NCBI GenBank assembly: GCA_036924835.1
Contig: JBAGRR010000001.1
Coordinates: 930,001-994,000 of the forward strand
Direction of reading: 5' to 3'
DNA from: Nitrobacteraceae bacterium AZCC 1564
Lineage (GTDB): Bacteria > Pseudomonadota > Alphaproteobacteria > Rhizobiales > Xanthobacteraceae
DNA: 64,000 bases
Shown here: positions 52,598 to 61,727 of the stretch, one piece after another
Numbering within the stretch: position 1 is the stretch's first letter
How the letters are laid out: each line of letters starts with the position of its first letter
Notes under the pieces: generated by a model
What the model saw: only the letters and a program-made list of their open reading frames with translations
The model's database searches: none
Told to the model about the DNA's origin: nothing
Position numbers and translations under genes: made by a program

Positions 52598-53617
52598 ATG
52601 ACGGCACCTGCAATCCCCAATGGCCTCGACGGCCTTTTCAATTTATCTCAGCGAGAGGGGGTCGACATCCGCCCGACGCTCCTGCGCGTGCTGACTGATC
52701 TCTATGTTCAGACGCGCAATCACACGCGCGATGAGGAACGGCAATATGTCGAGCTCGCGTCAAGATTGATCGACGAGGTTGACGATGCGACGCGCGCGGC
52801 CATCCGGGCCCGCTTGTCGATCTATCCCGAAACGCCGACACCGCTGGTCTGGAAATTAAGGCTGAGCACTCCAGCCGACCCGCACACGGGTCAACCCGGC
52901 CGGACACAAAGTTATGCCGCGAGCCAGCAGCAGCAGGACATCTTCGAGATCGACGTAGAACCCGATCTGGAGGACCTAGAAATCGTGTCCGAGCCGGAAG
53001 TCCAGACTGCACCGACACTGTCCATGCAGCCCGAGGACGCGTCGAAGTTGATCGATGTGTTCCTTGCGGCAGGGCGGAGCGAGCGCACGAGAATGCTCTA
53101 TAGCCTGACGGATGCGCCGCTCAAGCCATCTCCTCGCATTGACCCGCGGCGTGCACGGCGTGCGATCGCTCTGCTCGAACAGGCTGCAATGGCCGCGGAT
53201 GCACCAAAGTTCACCGCAGAACTCGCCGACTCGTTGATTGTCACAGCGCGAGTCGCGCTGCAGATCGTTGAAGACGCCGGAGGCGAGCCTCTCGCCTGTG
53301 CCGCCAAGGCCCTTGGGATGCCGTCCGATGTGTTTCAGCGCGTGCTGCTGTTTCTCAATCCAAAGCTCGGAGCATCGGTCACCGACGTGTACCGGCTTGC
53401 CCGCCTCTACGATACGATTAGCGAGCGTGCGGCCCTGATCATGCTGACCGCATGGCGCGGCGCAACCGTTGCTGCAACTCGGGCTAAATACCGCCCTGCC
53501 CTTTACGACGACGAACGGCAGCGTGCCCGGTCAACTCCGTCGGAAACCCGCTCGACACTTCAGCCAGGCGGAGCAACGGAGGTCCGCAACCTTTCCGTTG
53601 GGCCATCGAGACGCTAG
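52598..53617 (+). CDS. DUF2336-domain protein
   Basis: A 339-residue alphaproteobacterial protein made mostly of helical repeats. The N-terminal part, with LLRVLTDLYVQTRNHTRDEERQYVELASRL, and the regular helices that follow fit DUF2336. A Pro/Gln/Glu-rich stretch (about 95-145) splits the two helical parts. There is no TM segment. Some members are linked to cell-cycle control; the CtrA-type box just upstream agrees with that but does not prove it. Confidence 0.82.
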   Translation: MTAPAIPNGLDGLFNLSQREGVDIRPTLLRVLTDLYVQTRNHTRDEERQYVELASRLIDEVDDATRAAIRARLSIYPETPTPLVWKLRLSTPADPHTGQPGRTQSYAASQQQQDIFEIDVEPDLEDLEIVSEPEVQTAPTLSMQPEDASKLIDVFLAAGRSERTRMLYSLTDAPLKPSPRIDPRRARRAIALLEQAAMAADAPKFTAELADSLIVTARVALQIVEDAGGEPLACAAKALGMPSDVFQRVLLFLNPKLGASVTDVYRLARLYDTISERAALIMLTAWRGATVAATRAKYRPALYDDERQRARSTPSETRSTLQPGGATEVRNLSVGPSRR

Positions 53618-53629
53618 TCAGATCTTGAG

Positions 53630-53977
53630 TCAGGCCCTGGCCAGATCGAGGAAATGCCGTCCCGCCTTGTCCTCGATCTCGACGATCCAGATGTCCGGAT
53701 CAAAGCTGACCTCCTTCGCCAGCCGAGCTTCGATCACCTGTTCTTCAACAGGCTGAGGAGGTGACGGCGTAAAGACCCGCTCGACCGGCCGGCTATCGTC
53801 ATAAGCCGTTTGTGGCGCCGGCACGTAGAGCCACGCGGTCCCATCCAAGAGAGCGAGCTTGACAAAAACAGCGCCAGCCTCCTCGGCGCCACGCCTTCGA
53901 ATTGCGCCGAAGACCCCTTCACTCTGACATCGCCGCAGATATCCAGCGACCCAGATAGATGATTTCAGACGGGACAT
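53630..53977 (-). CDS. DUF1491 family protein
   Basis: A 115-residue protein that begins MSRLKSSIWVAGYLRRCQSE and contains GAVFVKLALLDGTAWLYVPA and a final KEVSFDPDIWIVEIEDKAGR, the stretches typical of DUF1491 in alphaproteobacteria. No function is known. It follows the peptidoglycan-binding gene and may share its transcript. It is convergent with the DUF2336 gene (12-nt gap). Confidence 0.87.
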   Translation of the reverse strand: MSRLKSSIWVAGYLRRCQSEGVFGAIRRRGAEEAGAVFVKLALLDGTAWLYVPAPQTAYDDSRPVERVFTPSPPQPVEEQVIEARLAKEVSFDPDIWIVEIEDKAGRHFLDLARA

Positions 53978-54078
53978 AAGGTGAGCCAGTTGACGATGTG
54001 AAGCGGCGACGCACGCAACATATCAGCGGATGTCGTGACGTTGGCAGCTTTTTTCCGAACGAATCGAACTGGCGGCGA

Positions 54079-54696
54079 CTACTCGATCGGCCGCCCCGTC
54101 AACACGACAAGATCCTTGATCAGACGATCTGAAAGCTGGCCGGTGACCGGCAACTTGCGATCCCGCTCAAACTTCTGAATCGCCGCCTGCGTGTCTGTTC
54201 CAATTACCCCCGTCGGCTTGAGCTGGCCATAGCCATATTCCGTCAGTGCGCGCTGAACAGCCGCGATACGGCGTGTGGAATTGATCAGGTCGCCAACCGG
54301 GTCCGCCCGGTGTGCAGCAGCCGCGGGCGTTCGTGTCGTGTTGGAAGGTGAAGGCGCAACCTTTACCGGCGCCGACGCTTCAACCGGCGTGGGTTCGGAC
54401 GGGCGAGGATCGGCCTCGGCAGGACGAACCCGCGGAAGCGGCGCTGAGATTGGCGCGGGAGATATAAACGCCGTGCCGAACATGGGCGACGGATGCCGGC
54501 CAGCCTGCAGGAACAGCGCATTGGTCATGATGGCGATAACAGCAGCCAACGCAGCGGCAGCCGCAACGGTGTCCTTCGGGCTATGAAGCAGCACGCGCAT
54601 GATCAGCCCACGCTCGCGCTCGGGCTCAATCGCGACGGCTGCAGCGGCGCGACGACGGCGCGGTTTCTCTTCATCGGCTGAAACACGTTTAGGCAC
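54079..54696 (-). CDS. Peptidoglycan-binding-domain membrane protein
   Basis: The 205-residue protein has a basic cytoplasmic N-terminus (EKPRRRRAAAAVAIEPERER), one TM helix (about 42-62), a Pro-rich linker and, from about 135, a PGRP-1-like peptidoglycan-binding domain with VQRALTEYGYGQLKPTGVIG and TQAAIQKFERDRKLPVTGQL. It probably sits in the inner membrane and touches the cell wall. It overlaps the end of the kinase gene upstream by eight bases. Confidence 0.87.
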   Translation of the reverse strand: MPKRVSADEEKPRRRRAAAAVAIEPERERGLIMRVLLHSPKDTVAAAAALAAVIAIMTNALFLQAGRHPSPMFGTAFISPAPISAPLPRVRPAEADPRPSEPTPVEASAPVKVAPSPSNTTRTPAAAAHRADPVGDLINSTRRIAAVQRALTEYGYGQLKPTGVIGTDTQAAIQKFERDRKLPVTGQLSDRLIKDLVVLTGRPIE

Positions 54697-56509
54697 TTTT
54701 CTTCACCTGATAGTCTTGTTTCTGGACGCGCTGCGTTGGCGCGAGAGTTGCGACATTGTTCGTATTGCTGAGCGCGAGCGGCGTATAAACCAGCGGCAAT
54801 GCGACGGTCACCGTGGTGCCTTCGTCGATTTTGCTCTCGACAGTCATGTCCCCGCCGTGCAGTCCTACCAGACTTTTGACGATGGAAAGACCAAGCCCCG
54901 TTCCCTCGTGGCGACGCTGATAGGTCTTGCCCGCCTGAAAGAATGGGTCGCCGAGCCGCTTGAGATCTTCTGCTTCGATGCCGACGCCAGTATCCATAAC
55001 ACGCACTATAAGGCGCGGCCCCTCGACCAAGGCAGTGACGGATACCGTGCCCCCGCGTTCTGAGAACTTGATCGCGTTGGACAGCAAATTCAGGAGGATT
55101 TGCTTGAACGCTCGCGGATCGCCATTGATCTGCGGCAAATCCATCGGCGCACGGGTGACGAGATCGATGCCGCCTTCACGCGCCTTGAGCACCATCAGGT
55201 TGCAGCAACTGACGAGCGATTCTCGCGGCGAGAACAGCTCCGGCACAATTTCAAAATTACCGCTCTCCATCTTCGACATGTCGAGAATGCCATTCACGAC
55301 AGAAAGCAGGTGTAGTCCGGATTCGTTGATGAGCTTGGCATATTCCTTACGCCGTGCGGCGTCGATCATCATCTCGTCTTCGTGGACGATCATCTCGGAG
55401 AAGCCGATGATGGCGTTGAGCGGGGTGCGCAGTTCATGACTCATAGTGGCGAGGAAGCGCGACTTCGTTTCCCCTGCCCGCTCAGCCTCATTTCGAGCAG
55501 TCTCAAGAGCCTGCTCCTGAAGTTTGCGTTCTGTCACATCGCGCATCACTGCGACGACTTCAGCACCAGGCTCCGCATGCGGTCCGGAAATAATATCAAT
55601 CGGCCGGCAGCGCATTTCGATCCAGATGAATTCAGTTGCCGAAGTACGCGAGGACGCGTCGCGTTTGACACGAAACTCAACGCTGCGTTCGCTTCCGCTG
55701 CGCGCGGCTTCCGAGAGTGCCGTGAGATACGATGGACGGTCAGCGACGTGAACCCGATCGAACAATCCATGCTGCAGCAAACGCGCTGCAGGCGCACCTA
55801 GCAGCGTCTCCGCCGCCGGAGAGATGAACTGGATCGCGCCGTTGCGGCTGTGCCGGGAAATGACGTCGCTGATGTTGCGGGCCAAAAGACGATACCGCTC
55901 CTCCTCGTCGCTCAGCAATTTCCTGCTGGTGCGAGCCAGAGCTTCAGCGCTGAACGCAAGAGCCGCAGCATACATCGTCGCAGTCGCGATGCCGATCGTA
56001 GCGAAGAATGAATTGAAATGCGGCGGCACTTTCGACGCAGGCAGCACCCCGAGCGACTCCATGGCGACCAGAGCCAGCGCGCAACCAAGCGCCAGCACCA
56101 CGGCGGTAGCCACGATCCGACGCGACGCCGACAGCGCTGCTTCAAGCGGAACGGCGATGAGCCAGACGGCGGCGAACGACGAAATGCCACCTGTATGGAT
56201 GCACAGAATCAGAACAACCGCGGCAAGCGACGTTGATGAAAAGATATGGGCGCTTTCGTAGTGGCCGGTCCGCGACAGATAGTACGATACCAGGATTGGC
56301 ACGATGAGCCATGCGAAGGCCATCACCTCGATCACAGTCGGCGCGCCACGAACCGCGAGATAAAGTGGAAGCGAAGCAAGCGCTACGAGACTTCCCAGCA
56401 ACCGAGGAGCAATAAAGGCGCGATGCCGTGCGCTGGTCATCGCATCCCGCCGTGCTGACGGATGCAGCAAGGTGTCCAGGTGGTCCCGTATGATCGCAAA
56501 CACTGTCAC
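54689..56509 (-). CDS. PAS sensor histidine kinase, DivJ/PleC-type
   Basis: Membrane kinase of 606 residues. Its N-terminal ~190 residues hold about six TM helices and no large periplasmic domain. A PAS domain follows (about 205-325), then HisKA with MSHELRTPLNAIIGFSEMI (H358), and HATPase with NLLSNAIKFSE, DTGVGIEAEDL and GTGLGLSIVKSL. The layout of a multi-span anchor plus one PAS resembles DivJ of Caulobacter and the rhizobia. This identity is likely, not proven. It is followed by the peptidoglycan-binding gene with an eight-base overlap. A near-match to a CtrA half-site lies 87 bases upstream. Confidence 0.85.
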   Translation of the reverse strand: MTVFAIIRDHLDTLLHPSARRDAMTSARHRAFIAPRLLGSLVALASLPLYLAVRGAPTVIEVMAFAWLIVPILVSYYLSRTGHYESAHIFSSTSLAAVVLILCIHTGGISSFAAVWLIAVPLEAALSASRRIVATAVVLALGCALALVAMESLGVLPASKVPPHFNSFFATIGIATATMYAAALAFSAEALARTSRKLLSDEEERYRLLARNISDVISRHSRNGAIQFISPAAETLLGAPAARLLQHGLFDRVHVADRPSYLTALSEAARSGSERSVEFRVKRDASSRTSATEFIWIEMRCRPIDIISGPHAEPGAEVVAVMRDVTERKLQEQALETARNEAERAGETKSRFLATMSHELRTPLNAIIGFSEMIVHEDEMMIDAARRKEYAKLINESGLHLLSVVNGILDMSKMESGNFEIVPELFSPRESLVSCCNLMVLKAREGGIDLVTRAPMDLPQINGDPRAFKQILLNLLSNAIKFSERGGTVSVTALVEGPRLIVRVMDTGVGIEAEDLKRLGDPFFQAGKTYQRRHEGTGLGLSIVKSLVGLHGGDMTVESKIDEGTTVTVALPLVYTPLALSNTNNVATLAPTQRVQKQDYQVKKSA

Positions 56510-56979
56510 GCTTTAATACTCACGTTCGGCTCTCACGTCAGCGACGCATGCCGGAACGCCCCCTTTATTCGTTGCCGGATGCTGTCAGAGCGAACTTAAG
56601 CGAACACTAAGGCACGCGGGCAATCGCGGCTTGCGGTCGCCGAACATGCGGTTTTACCGATAATCCGCGTTGCATTCGACGGGAATGGTGAACGCGAAGT
56701 TTCCATTGGGGAGCCGGTATGGTTTCGAAATGGTGGACGAAGCGTTCGCAACGATCATATCGACGTCTCAGAGACACTTAACGAAGTGAGCATCGGTCAA
56801 TTGAAAATTTACGCCAAATGAAACGATTCGAATTTTAGGCAAATTGGATTTGGTCAAAACACCGGGGATTTAACCGGCCCTGCTAAAGAACAGGCGCGTT
56901 TGGAGGCGACCTGCAACAACGTGAACGCTTCAAGGTGAATGAAGCGCGTCATTGGGGACAGAGATCGACGGGGTTTGAG
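56510..56979. other. 470-base intergenic region DivJ-type kinase / DUF5330
   Basis: The region is divergent upstream of the two genes and contains no gene. TTAAGCGAACACTAA at 56596-56610 is one base short of the CtrA box TTAA-N7-TTAA. The rest shows no repeat or clear promoter. Confidence 0.4.
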
Positions 56980-57426
56980 ATGTTCTTTCTGCTTCGCATG
57001 GCATTCTGGCTCGGCCTCGTACTCGTGCTGCTGCCGACAGACAAGACGCCGGATACAGACAAGACAACGCCGGAATTGGCGACGTCCGATGCCATTTCCG
57101 CTGCCACTGCCGCGGTCTCCGACATGAGCCAGTTCTGCACGCGTCAGCCGACGGCTTGCGCCGTGGGCGGTCAGGCCGCGACAGTCATTGGCGCGCGCGC
57201 TCAGAACGGCGCCAGGAAGGTCTATCACTTCATCACCGACAAGGCCGAGAACAAGACTCTGATCGGCCCTGAGAAGCCGGAGAAGAAATCTCCGGATCAT
57301 ACGGGATCCATTGCGTCACTGGACGACGATGCTGACACCAGCGGCATCACGCACCAGACGCTTACCCAAGAAGACTTGCAGATGGAATGGCAGCCTCCCA
57401 CCGCCGAACCCGTTCCGGCTCCGTAA
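56980..57426 (+). CDS. DUF5330-type small membrane protein
   Basis: The ATG at 56980 has GGGG nearby and gives 148 residues. It begins with MFFLLRMAFWLGLVLVLLP, a hydrophobic anchor typical of DUF5330 of the Hyphomicrobiales. A conserved region follows with DMSQFCTRQPTACAVGGQAA, and then a charged low-complexity tail. The function is unknown. It lies beside sufE on the same strand. Confidence 0.85.
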   Translation: MFFLLRMAFWLGLVLVLLPTDKTPDTDKTTPELATSDAISAATAAVSDMSQFCTRQPTACAVGGQAATVIGARAQNGARKVYHFITDKAENKTLIGPEKPEKKSPDHTGSIASLDDDADTSGITHQTLTQEDLQMEWQPPTAEPVPAP

Positions 57427-57500
57427 AATCATCATTGCGATATAGCTATCGAAGGTTTTCGATCTCATATAAAGGTTCTGCCCATGAGATCGGAACTGTC

Positions 57501-57923
57501 ATGACCATTGATGAAATCAGGGACAACTTCGCGCTGCTGGAGGAGTGGGACGATCGCTACCGCTACGTGATCGAACTCGGCCGGACACTGGATCCGATGA
57601 CCGAAGATGAGCACTCCGCTGCCAACAAGGTTCAGGGCTGCGCCAGCCAGGTCTGGTTGTCTCGTGATATTAATCGCCAAAACGGCGAGCCCGTGCTCAG
57701 TTTCAAGGGCGACAGCGACGCACATATCGTCCGGGGCCTTATCGCGATCCTGCTGGCTCTCCAGTCGGGAAAGACCGCGCGCGAGATTCTCGGCGCTGAT
57801 CCTATCGCCGTCTTCGATGAACTAGGTTTCCGCGAGCATCTGACGCCGCAACGATCGAATGGTCTGCGAGCGATGGTCGAGCGCATTAAGAGCGATGCGC
57901 GCGAAACACTCGCGGAGGCCTGA
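57501..57923 (+). CDS. sufE: SufE sulfur acceptor protein
   Basis: SufE accepts persulfide sulfur from the desulfurase SufS for iron-sulfur cluster assembly. The ATG at 57501 gives 140 residues. The acceptor Cys is C47 in NKVQGCASQVWLS. The surrounding VIELGRTLDPM and SDAHIVRGLIAILLALQSGK stretches match the family. The longer open frame from 57387 overlaps DUF5330 and is not used. No other suf genes are in the window. Confidence 0.94.
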   Translation: MTIDEIRDNFALLEEWDDRYRYVIELGRTLDPMTEDEHSAANKVQGCASQVWLSRDINRQNGEPVLSFKGDSDAHIVRGLIAILLALQSGKTAREILGADPIAVFDELGFREHLTPQRSNGLRAMVERIKSDARETLAEA

Positions 57924-58016
57924 TTCCCAGCCGGGAGCCGTCCCTGAGCGCACCCGATTACTTTGGGTTCAGAGGGTCTGTTTCAGCCAAGTGCGGAAAT
58001 TATTCCCAATTCTAAA

Positions 58017-58433
58017 CTACCGGCCACGCCGGCGGCGCTGCTGTCCGAGCCCCATCTTCTTGGCAAGATTTGACCGGGCAACGGCGTAATTCGGCGCGAC
58101 CATGGGATAGTCCGCGGGCAGCCCCCATTTCTCCCGGTATTGCTCAGGAGTCATGTTGTACTGTGTCCGTAAATGCCGCTTGAGAGACTTGAAGCGCTTG
58201 CCATCCTCAAGACAAACCAAATAGTCCGGCGTCATCGATTTCTTGACCGAAATCGCCGGCTTAACCGGCTCCAGCGCAGCTTCGATGCCGCCGGTGGACA
58301 CCCGTAACAGCGCTGCGTGAATTTGGCTGATCAGCGCCGGGATCTCTGCAGCGGTCGTCGTATTGTTGCTGACATAGGCCGACACGATTGACGCGGTCAG
58401 GTCGACAAAACTCTTCGCGGACGTCTCGCTCAT
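58017..58433 (-). CDS. MucR/Ros-family transcriptional regulator lacking full zinc ligands
   Basis: MucR-like H-NS-type regulator of 138 residues. The N-terminal helical part (about 8-45) mediates oligomer formation. The DNA-binding domain at about 70-120 has YLVCLEDGKRFKSLKRHLRT followed by QYNMTPEQYREKWGLP. The zinc-binding set C-x2-C-x9-H-x3/4-H is incomplete: C74 and H87 remain, but the second Cys is D77 and the distal His is replaced by Q91-Y92. This type of fold without zinc is known in some rhizobial MucR homologues. It likely binds AT-rich DNA and affects many genes. Confidence 0.92.
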   Translation of the reverse strand: MSETSAKSFVDLTASIVSAYVSNNTTTAAEIPALISQIHAALLRVSTGGIEAALEPVKPAISVKKSMTPDYLVCLEDGKRFKSLKRHLRTQYNMTPEQYREKWGLPADYPMVAPNYAVARSNLAKKMGLGQQRRRRGR

Positions 58434-58586
58434 CTTAATTCTTTCGGGCGTTCAAATCTGACGGGCCGAACAACTCCCGCCGATCGACGATTTGTTACCG
58501 ATTATACTTTGCAATTATGGGGAATGTTGCAAATCAGACAAGTAAAACGCCGTCATACCGATGTTTATTTTTGGCGGAGTGCGAGC

Positions 58587-59573
58587 TTAGCCGCGTTGAT
58601 CGAGATGCGCACGCAATTCCTCGATGGATGCGAAGCGGACCATGCCCTCAGGCATCTGCGCCTCGATCGAGCCATCAGAGTAGAGCGAATAGGCCATCGA
58701 ATCGACCACACCGGACTTCACGATCGTGACCGACTCCGTCTCGGCCCGCTTCGGAGGCTGATAGCGCTCACGTGGCGCCTCGGGCTCACTGCCTTCAGAA
58801 GTCGGCGCGCGAGAGGGACGACTGCTTCGCAGTGGGGTCGGATCACGCCGCGGTCGTTCACGCTGCGGCCAGGCTGTTTCAAAGAGACGTCCAGGCTCAG
58901 GGTTGGACCGATGCTGTCCAGACTCCTCTCCCGACAAATCCTCGGTAGATTGCTGATGGGCTGGGGTTTGTTCGGTGAACGATTCATCTCGAACCTCCAC
59001 CTCGCGTGGGGTCTGTTCCCGCCGCCTGGACGAAAACAAAAGATTGCGGCGCTGCCGTTGCGCAGACGAGGAAGCCGCGTCAGATGCGTCCGTCCCTGAA
59101 TTGCGAGCGTGATCATCCTCCCACGGCGCCGGTGCTTCGGCTGGCGGCACCGATGCTGCTGGGCGCGGCGCATGCAACGCCTCCTGAGATGAGCGGTCTG
59201 CAAAGTCCTCGGCCGCTCGAGGCCGATCCCTGGGAAACAGCGTGTCCTCCCGACTTGATCGTCCGACCGGCAGAGGCGGCATTGGATCCGGAGGGTTTTT
59301 GGAAGACCGGATAACGTCCACCAGGTCGGTCGCCTCACGGCTTCCGGCAAAAGGCGGAACCGACGGGATGCCAGTCTCAAGCCGGCGGGCCAGAGCCTTC
59401 AATTCCCGGCCCACAAAATAGAGCCCGATCAGGAGGAGACCTGTGCAAGACACAACTGTTCCGGCAACGATCATGGTGTTGCCGAAGCTGAATTCCTTGA
59501 TCGGAACTCCAAAGAGGACCGTCAGAAGGCCAATACAGAGGACGACCGTTCCGCCGATCAACAGCGCAATCAT
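58587..59573 (-). CDS. Two-TM membrane protein with long disordered region
   Basis: From ATG 59573 (GGGAG six bases before) it has 328 residues. Two TM helices are near 4-23 (ALLIGGTVVLCIGLLTVLFG) and 33-54. A disordered Pro/Arg/Ser/Glu-rich stretch of about 200 residues follows, then an ordered C-terminus of about 50 residues (VKSGVVDSMAYSLYSDGSIE). The conserved tail may be the functional part. No known family is recognised. The open frame on the other strand here is a product of the skewed composition. Confidence 0.7.
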   Translation of the reverse strand: MIALLIGGTVVLCIGLLTVLFGVPIKEFSFGNTMIVAGTVVSCTGLLLIGLYFVGRELKALARRLETGIPSVPPFAGSREATDLVDVIRSSKNPPDPMPPLPVGRSSREDTLFPRDRPRAAEDFADRSSQEALHAPRPAASVPPAEAPAPWEDDHARNSGTDASDAASSSAQRQRRNLLFSSRRREQTPREVEVRDESFTEQTPAHQQSTEDLSGEESGQHRSNPEPGRLFETAWPQRERPRRDPTPLRSSRPSRAPTSEGSEPEAPRERYQPPKRAETESVTIVKSGVVDSMAYSLYSDGSIEAQMPEGMVRFASIEELRAHLDQRG

Positions 59574-59896
59574 TACAGACTCCCAAAGCTGCAGCCGGGA
59601 ACTCGCGCCGCAGTGCATTATAATACTTTCATATTATTCCCATTACTAATTGGTAACTTTGCGCGCGCCCGCGCATATTTCTCACAGGCGCATCAAGAGG
59701 GTCCAGCAACCATCTGGATCAACAGGATAATCTATAGGTCTCGGAAAAAAATTTTACCTTGCCGCAAATGCTGCACTGCACCGGGAAAAATGCGCCATAA
59801 TTGGCAATTACTTCAACATATAACTGAGATACATTGTTCCCGGGGAATGGCCTTCGACGCAATGAAGGCACGGGACACCGGGTTTATTGACTGATC
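59574..59896. other. AT-rich intergenic region upstream of the GT-C protein
   Basis: About 320 bases, richer in A+T than the rest of the window. The open frame within it (59613-59894) has no ribosome-binding site. No clear promoter pair was picked out, though several A/T-rich hexamers are present. Confidence 0.4.
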
Positions 59897-61546
59897 ATGT
59901 CAGCCATCACGACATCAGCCCTCGACACGCCTGCGCGGCGCTCGGTCGAACAGGTATGTGACGATCTCGCCATTGCCGTTTTGGCCGTGGTTAGCATTAT
60001 CGCAGGTCTGACGTTCCGTGACTACGGCCTCGGCTGGGACGATTATACGCACGCAGAATACGCCGATCTGCTGCTGAAGATGTTCAGCAGCGGCTTTACG
60101 GATACCAGCGCGTTGTCGTTCGCCAACCTGTACATGTATGGCGGCGGCTTCGACATGGTCGCGGCGCTGCTGCATAAGATCATCCCACTCGAACTATTCG
60201 AAACGCGACGGCTCCTCGGCGCGATCGTGGGCGTCATAGGTCTTGGCGTCACATGGCGATTGGCACGGCGGATCAGCGGCCCAATTGCAGGTCTTACGGC
60301 GTTGGTTCTGCTGGCACTGTGCCCAATCTTTTACGGGCACATGTTCATGAATCCGAAGGATGCGCCATTCGCCGTCGCGATGGTGATCCTAATGCTCGGG
60401 CTTGTCAGGCTGGCACAGGAATATCCGGCACCGTCGCCACATACGACCGTAATCATCGGACTGGGCGCCGGACTCTCCATCGGTTCACGCATCCTGGGTG
60501 GCCTCGCCTTGGTTTATGCAGTTGCGGGATTCCTGCCGATCTGGATTTCCGATATTCGTGAACAGGGCCTGCGTGAAACGGTCCATAGGCTTGGACGCGT
60601 TTTGTACGTGCTGCTTCCAGCCGTCCTGCTTGGCTATCTGATCATGGGCCTGACGTGGCCGTGGTCGATCATCGAACCTGCCAATCCATTTCGCGCGCTG
60701 ACTTATTTTTCCCACTTCTTCGAAAAACCGTGGAAGGAATTGTTCGACGGCGCGATTGTCTCCGTGCCGGACATGCCTTGGTCGTATCTGCCGACGTTGT
60801 TCGCGCTGCAGCTTCCAGAGGTCATGCTTGCACTGCTTGGTGCCGGAGTGATTGGCACGCTCGTGTCGCTGACACGCGGTAATGTCGACGCCAAGCGCAA
60901 GACCATCCTTTCGATGCTGACGCTCGCCGCGATGCTTCCTCTGATCATCGCTATGGTGAAGCGCCCTGCCCTTTACAACGGCATTCGTCACTTCATTTTC
61001 GTCATTCCGCCAATGGCGGTGCTGGGTGGCGTCGCGTTTGCCGCCATCTTCGACCGGTTGCGAGAGCGCGGCTGGAAAGTCCAAGCTGCTTTCGTCACGG
61101 TGTTTATTTTCGGTCTGGTGCTGCCGCTCAATGAGATGATCCGCCTGCACCCCTATCAGTACACCCACTTCAACCAGATCGCCGGAACGGTTCGAGAAGC
61201 AGACAACCGATATATGCTCGACTACTGGGGACTTGCGCTCAAACAGGCGTCGGAAGGCTTGCGACAGGAGATCATCCAACGGCACGAAGTTCCGCCGCGT
61301 AACCGCAAATGGCGGGTTGCTGTCTGTGGACCTCAGCGTCCTGCTCAGGTGGCGCTCGGCCCCGAGTTTACCATCGGGTGGGATAGCCATGCAGCCGATT
61401 TCGCAATGACACTCGGGGAATTCTACTGCAAAGGATTGAATGCCCCCGTGGTCGTTGAGATCAAGCGCGACGATGTGGTCTTCGCCCGTGTCTACGACAT
61501 TCGCGGCAAGAGCATCGCGAGCTTGTTGGCCATTCCCGCTCCATAG
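59897..61546 (+). CDS. GT-C (GT39/ArnT-like) membrane glycosyltransferase
   Basis: Integral membrane protein of 549 residues with about 11-12 TM helices. It has the acidic first-loop signature of the GT-C fold, LGWDDYTHAEY with D48 and D49, after the first helix, and a second conserved acidic turn in GHMFMNPKDAPFA. It probably transfers a sugar from polyprenyl-phosphate to a periplasmic acceptor (lipid A, protein or polysaccharide). The donor and acceptor are unknown. No biosynthetic partners are close. Confidence 0.83.
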   Translation: MSAITTSALDTPARRSVEQVCDDLAIAVLAVVSIIAGLTFRDYGLGWDDYTHAEYADLLLKMFSSGFTDTSALSFANLYMYGGGFDMVAALLHKIIPLELFETRRLLGAIVGVIGLGVTWRLARRISGPIAGLTALVLLALCPIFYGHMFMNPKDAPFAVAMVILMLGLVRLAQEYPAPSPHTTVIIGLGAGLSIGSRILGGLALVYAVAGFLPIWISDIREQGLRETVHRLGRVLYVLLPAVLLGYLIMGLTWPWSIIEPANPFRALTYFSHFFEKPWKELFDGAIVSVPDMPWSYLPTLFALQLPEVMLALLGAGVIGTLVSLTRGNVDAKRKTILSMLTLAAMLPLIIAMVKRPALYNGIRHFIFVIPPMAVLGGVAFAAIFDRLRERGWKVQAAFVTVFIFGLVLPLNEMIRLHPYQYTHFNQIAGTVREADNRYMLDYWGLALKQASEGLRQEIIQRHEVPPRNRKWRVAVCGPQRPAQVALGPEFTIGWDSHAADFAMTLGEFYCKGLNAPVVVEIKRDDVVFARVYDIRGKSIASLLAIPAP

Positions 61547-61640
61547 AGCGTTTTCGAGCGAAGTGGGCTAGCTACCGGTTCGCGTGAAGAAAACGCGTCA
61601 AAGCAAGAATTGAGAGCTTCGGTTCTGCTTGAAGCTCTAG
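61545..61640. repeat. Rhizobial-type dispersed repeat (AGAGCGTTTTCGAGCGAAG type)
   Basis: AGAGCGTTTTCGAGCGAAGT, then ACCGGTTCGCGTGAAGAAAA and CGCGTCAAAGCAAGAATTGA, ending in an inverted AGAGCTTC...GAAGCTCTAG. It overlaps the stop codon of the upstream gene. Sequences of this form (AGAGC, AAGTGG, TACCGGTT, CGCGTCAAA) are, from general knowledge, widespread between genes in Bradyrhizobium relatives; a search would confirm it. Confidence 0.6.
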
Positions 61641-61727
61641 CCACCACAACCCAGCCACGACATAGCCGCCGTGCAACGCGCGCGTGTTGCTGCGCTGATC
61701 TCCCGGCGCTAGCTTTGATGAAAGCCT

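Noticed and set aside
58509-59099. 196-residue open frame on the plus strand
   Set aside because: It is the antisense of the disordered Pro/Arg-rich part of the membrane protein at 58587-59573 and has no ribosome-binding site.
59613-59894. 93-residue open frame before the GT-C gene
   Set aside because: AT-rich, no site, composition unlike coding DNA here.
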